Assembly (NCBI GenBank): GCA_002387845.1
Contig: DGLB01000028.1
Location: 100,800 to 152,390, forward strand
DNA length: 51,591 nt
Origin: Stenotrophomonas maltophilia
GTDB lineage: Bacteria > Pseudomonadota > Gammaproteobacteria > Xanthomonadales > Xanthomonadaceae
Reading direction: 5' to 3'
Below the pieces are notes generated by a model, which made no database searches, was not told the origin of the DNA, and saw only the letters and a program-made list of their open reading frames with translations. A program made the translations under genes and the position numbers. Shown here one piece after another: positions 51,564-51,591 of this stretch. Numbering within the stretch: the first letter of the stretch is position 1; every line of letters begins with the position of its first letter.

Positions 51564-51591
51564 TTTACCTCCGTCGATACAATCTACGTCC

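Overview
The window comes from a high-GC gammaproteobacterium of the Xanthomonadaceae, most likely Stenotrophomonas or a near relative. The evidence is the dense set of GTAG-headed palindromic repeats (SMAG/REP-like), a C-terminal XVIPCD domain in one large protein (the signal for the Xanthomonadales bacteria-killing type IV secretion system), and ordinary GC-rich housekeeping genes such as aceE. This is an assignment by inference; no rRNA or tRNA gene was seen.

Layout. 0-5.7 kb: a repeat-rich end, a TonB-dependent siderophore receptor, a Sel1-type hypothetical protein, and an IS110-family element (about 3889-5113) inserted into a palindromic repeat. Its 5' non-coding part can be folded by eye into a bridge-RNA-like molecule whose loops match both the target and the element's own ends. 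5.1-15.3 kb: a lower-GC series of small minus-strand genes, many with signal peptides or lipoboxes. They are interspersed with fragments of Rhs core and toxin tips and punctuated by a repeated unit of about 220 bp. I read this as a graveyard of displaced Rhs tip/immunity cassettes. 15.3-20.1 kb: the parental Rhs protein, which has a Sec signal peptide and a C-terminal Tae4-like peptidoglycan amidase, with a periplasmic immunity candidate overlapping its 3' end. 20.9-25.1 kb: a second toxin module, an XVIPCD effector preceded by an Imm11-type immunity gene and flanked on both sides by broken copies of a symE locus. 25.9-27.7 kb: a HigA-like antitoxin, a SymE-like toxin and small unknown genes.

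28.4-40.2 kb is an accessory defence-like island of lower GC: a DGQHR/DndB-like protein, a C5-cytosine DNA methyltransferase, a protein joining a paraMORC-type GHKL ATPase to a histidine kinase, a REC-domain partner with an unusual output region, a PD-(D/E)XK-like nuclease candidate, a decayed IS3-family element, and an HD plus Hsp90-like ATPase protein. No standard system (Dnd, BREX, DISARM, Zorya) is complete here. The combination of a phosphorelay with a MORC-like ATPase and a DNA methylase is the best candidate for an undescribed system in the window.

40.2-49.6 kb is core chromosome: aceE, a PadR repressor with a 13-bp perfect inverted-repeat operator next to a siderophore-interacting ferric reductase, a YceI lipoprotein, a nitroreductase, an ELM1-family protein, and a DUF2145 protein with a small partner. 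49.8-51.6 kb holds an AbiE-type toxin/antitoxin pair whose toxin gene carries a frameshift in a short G run.
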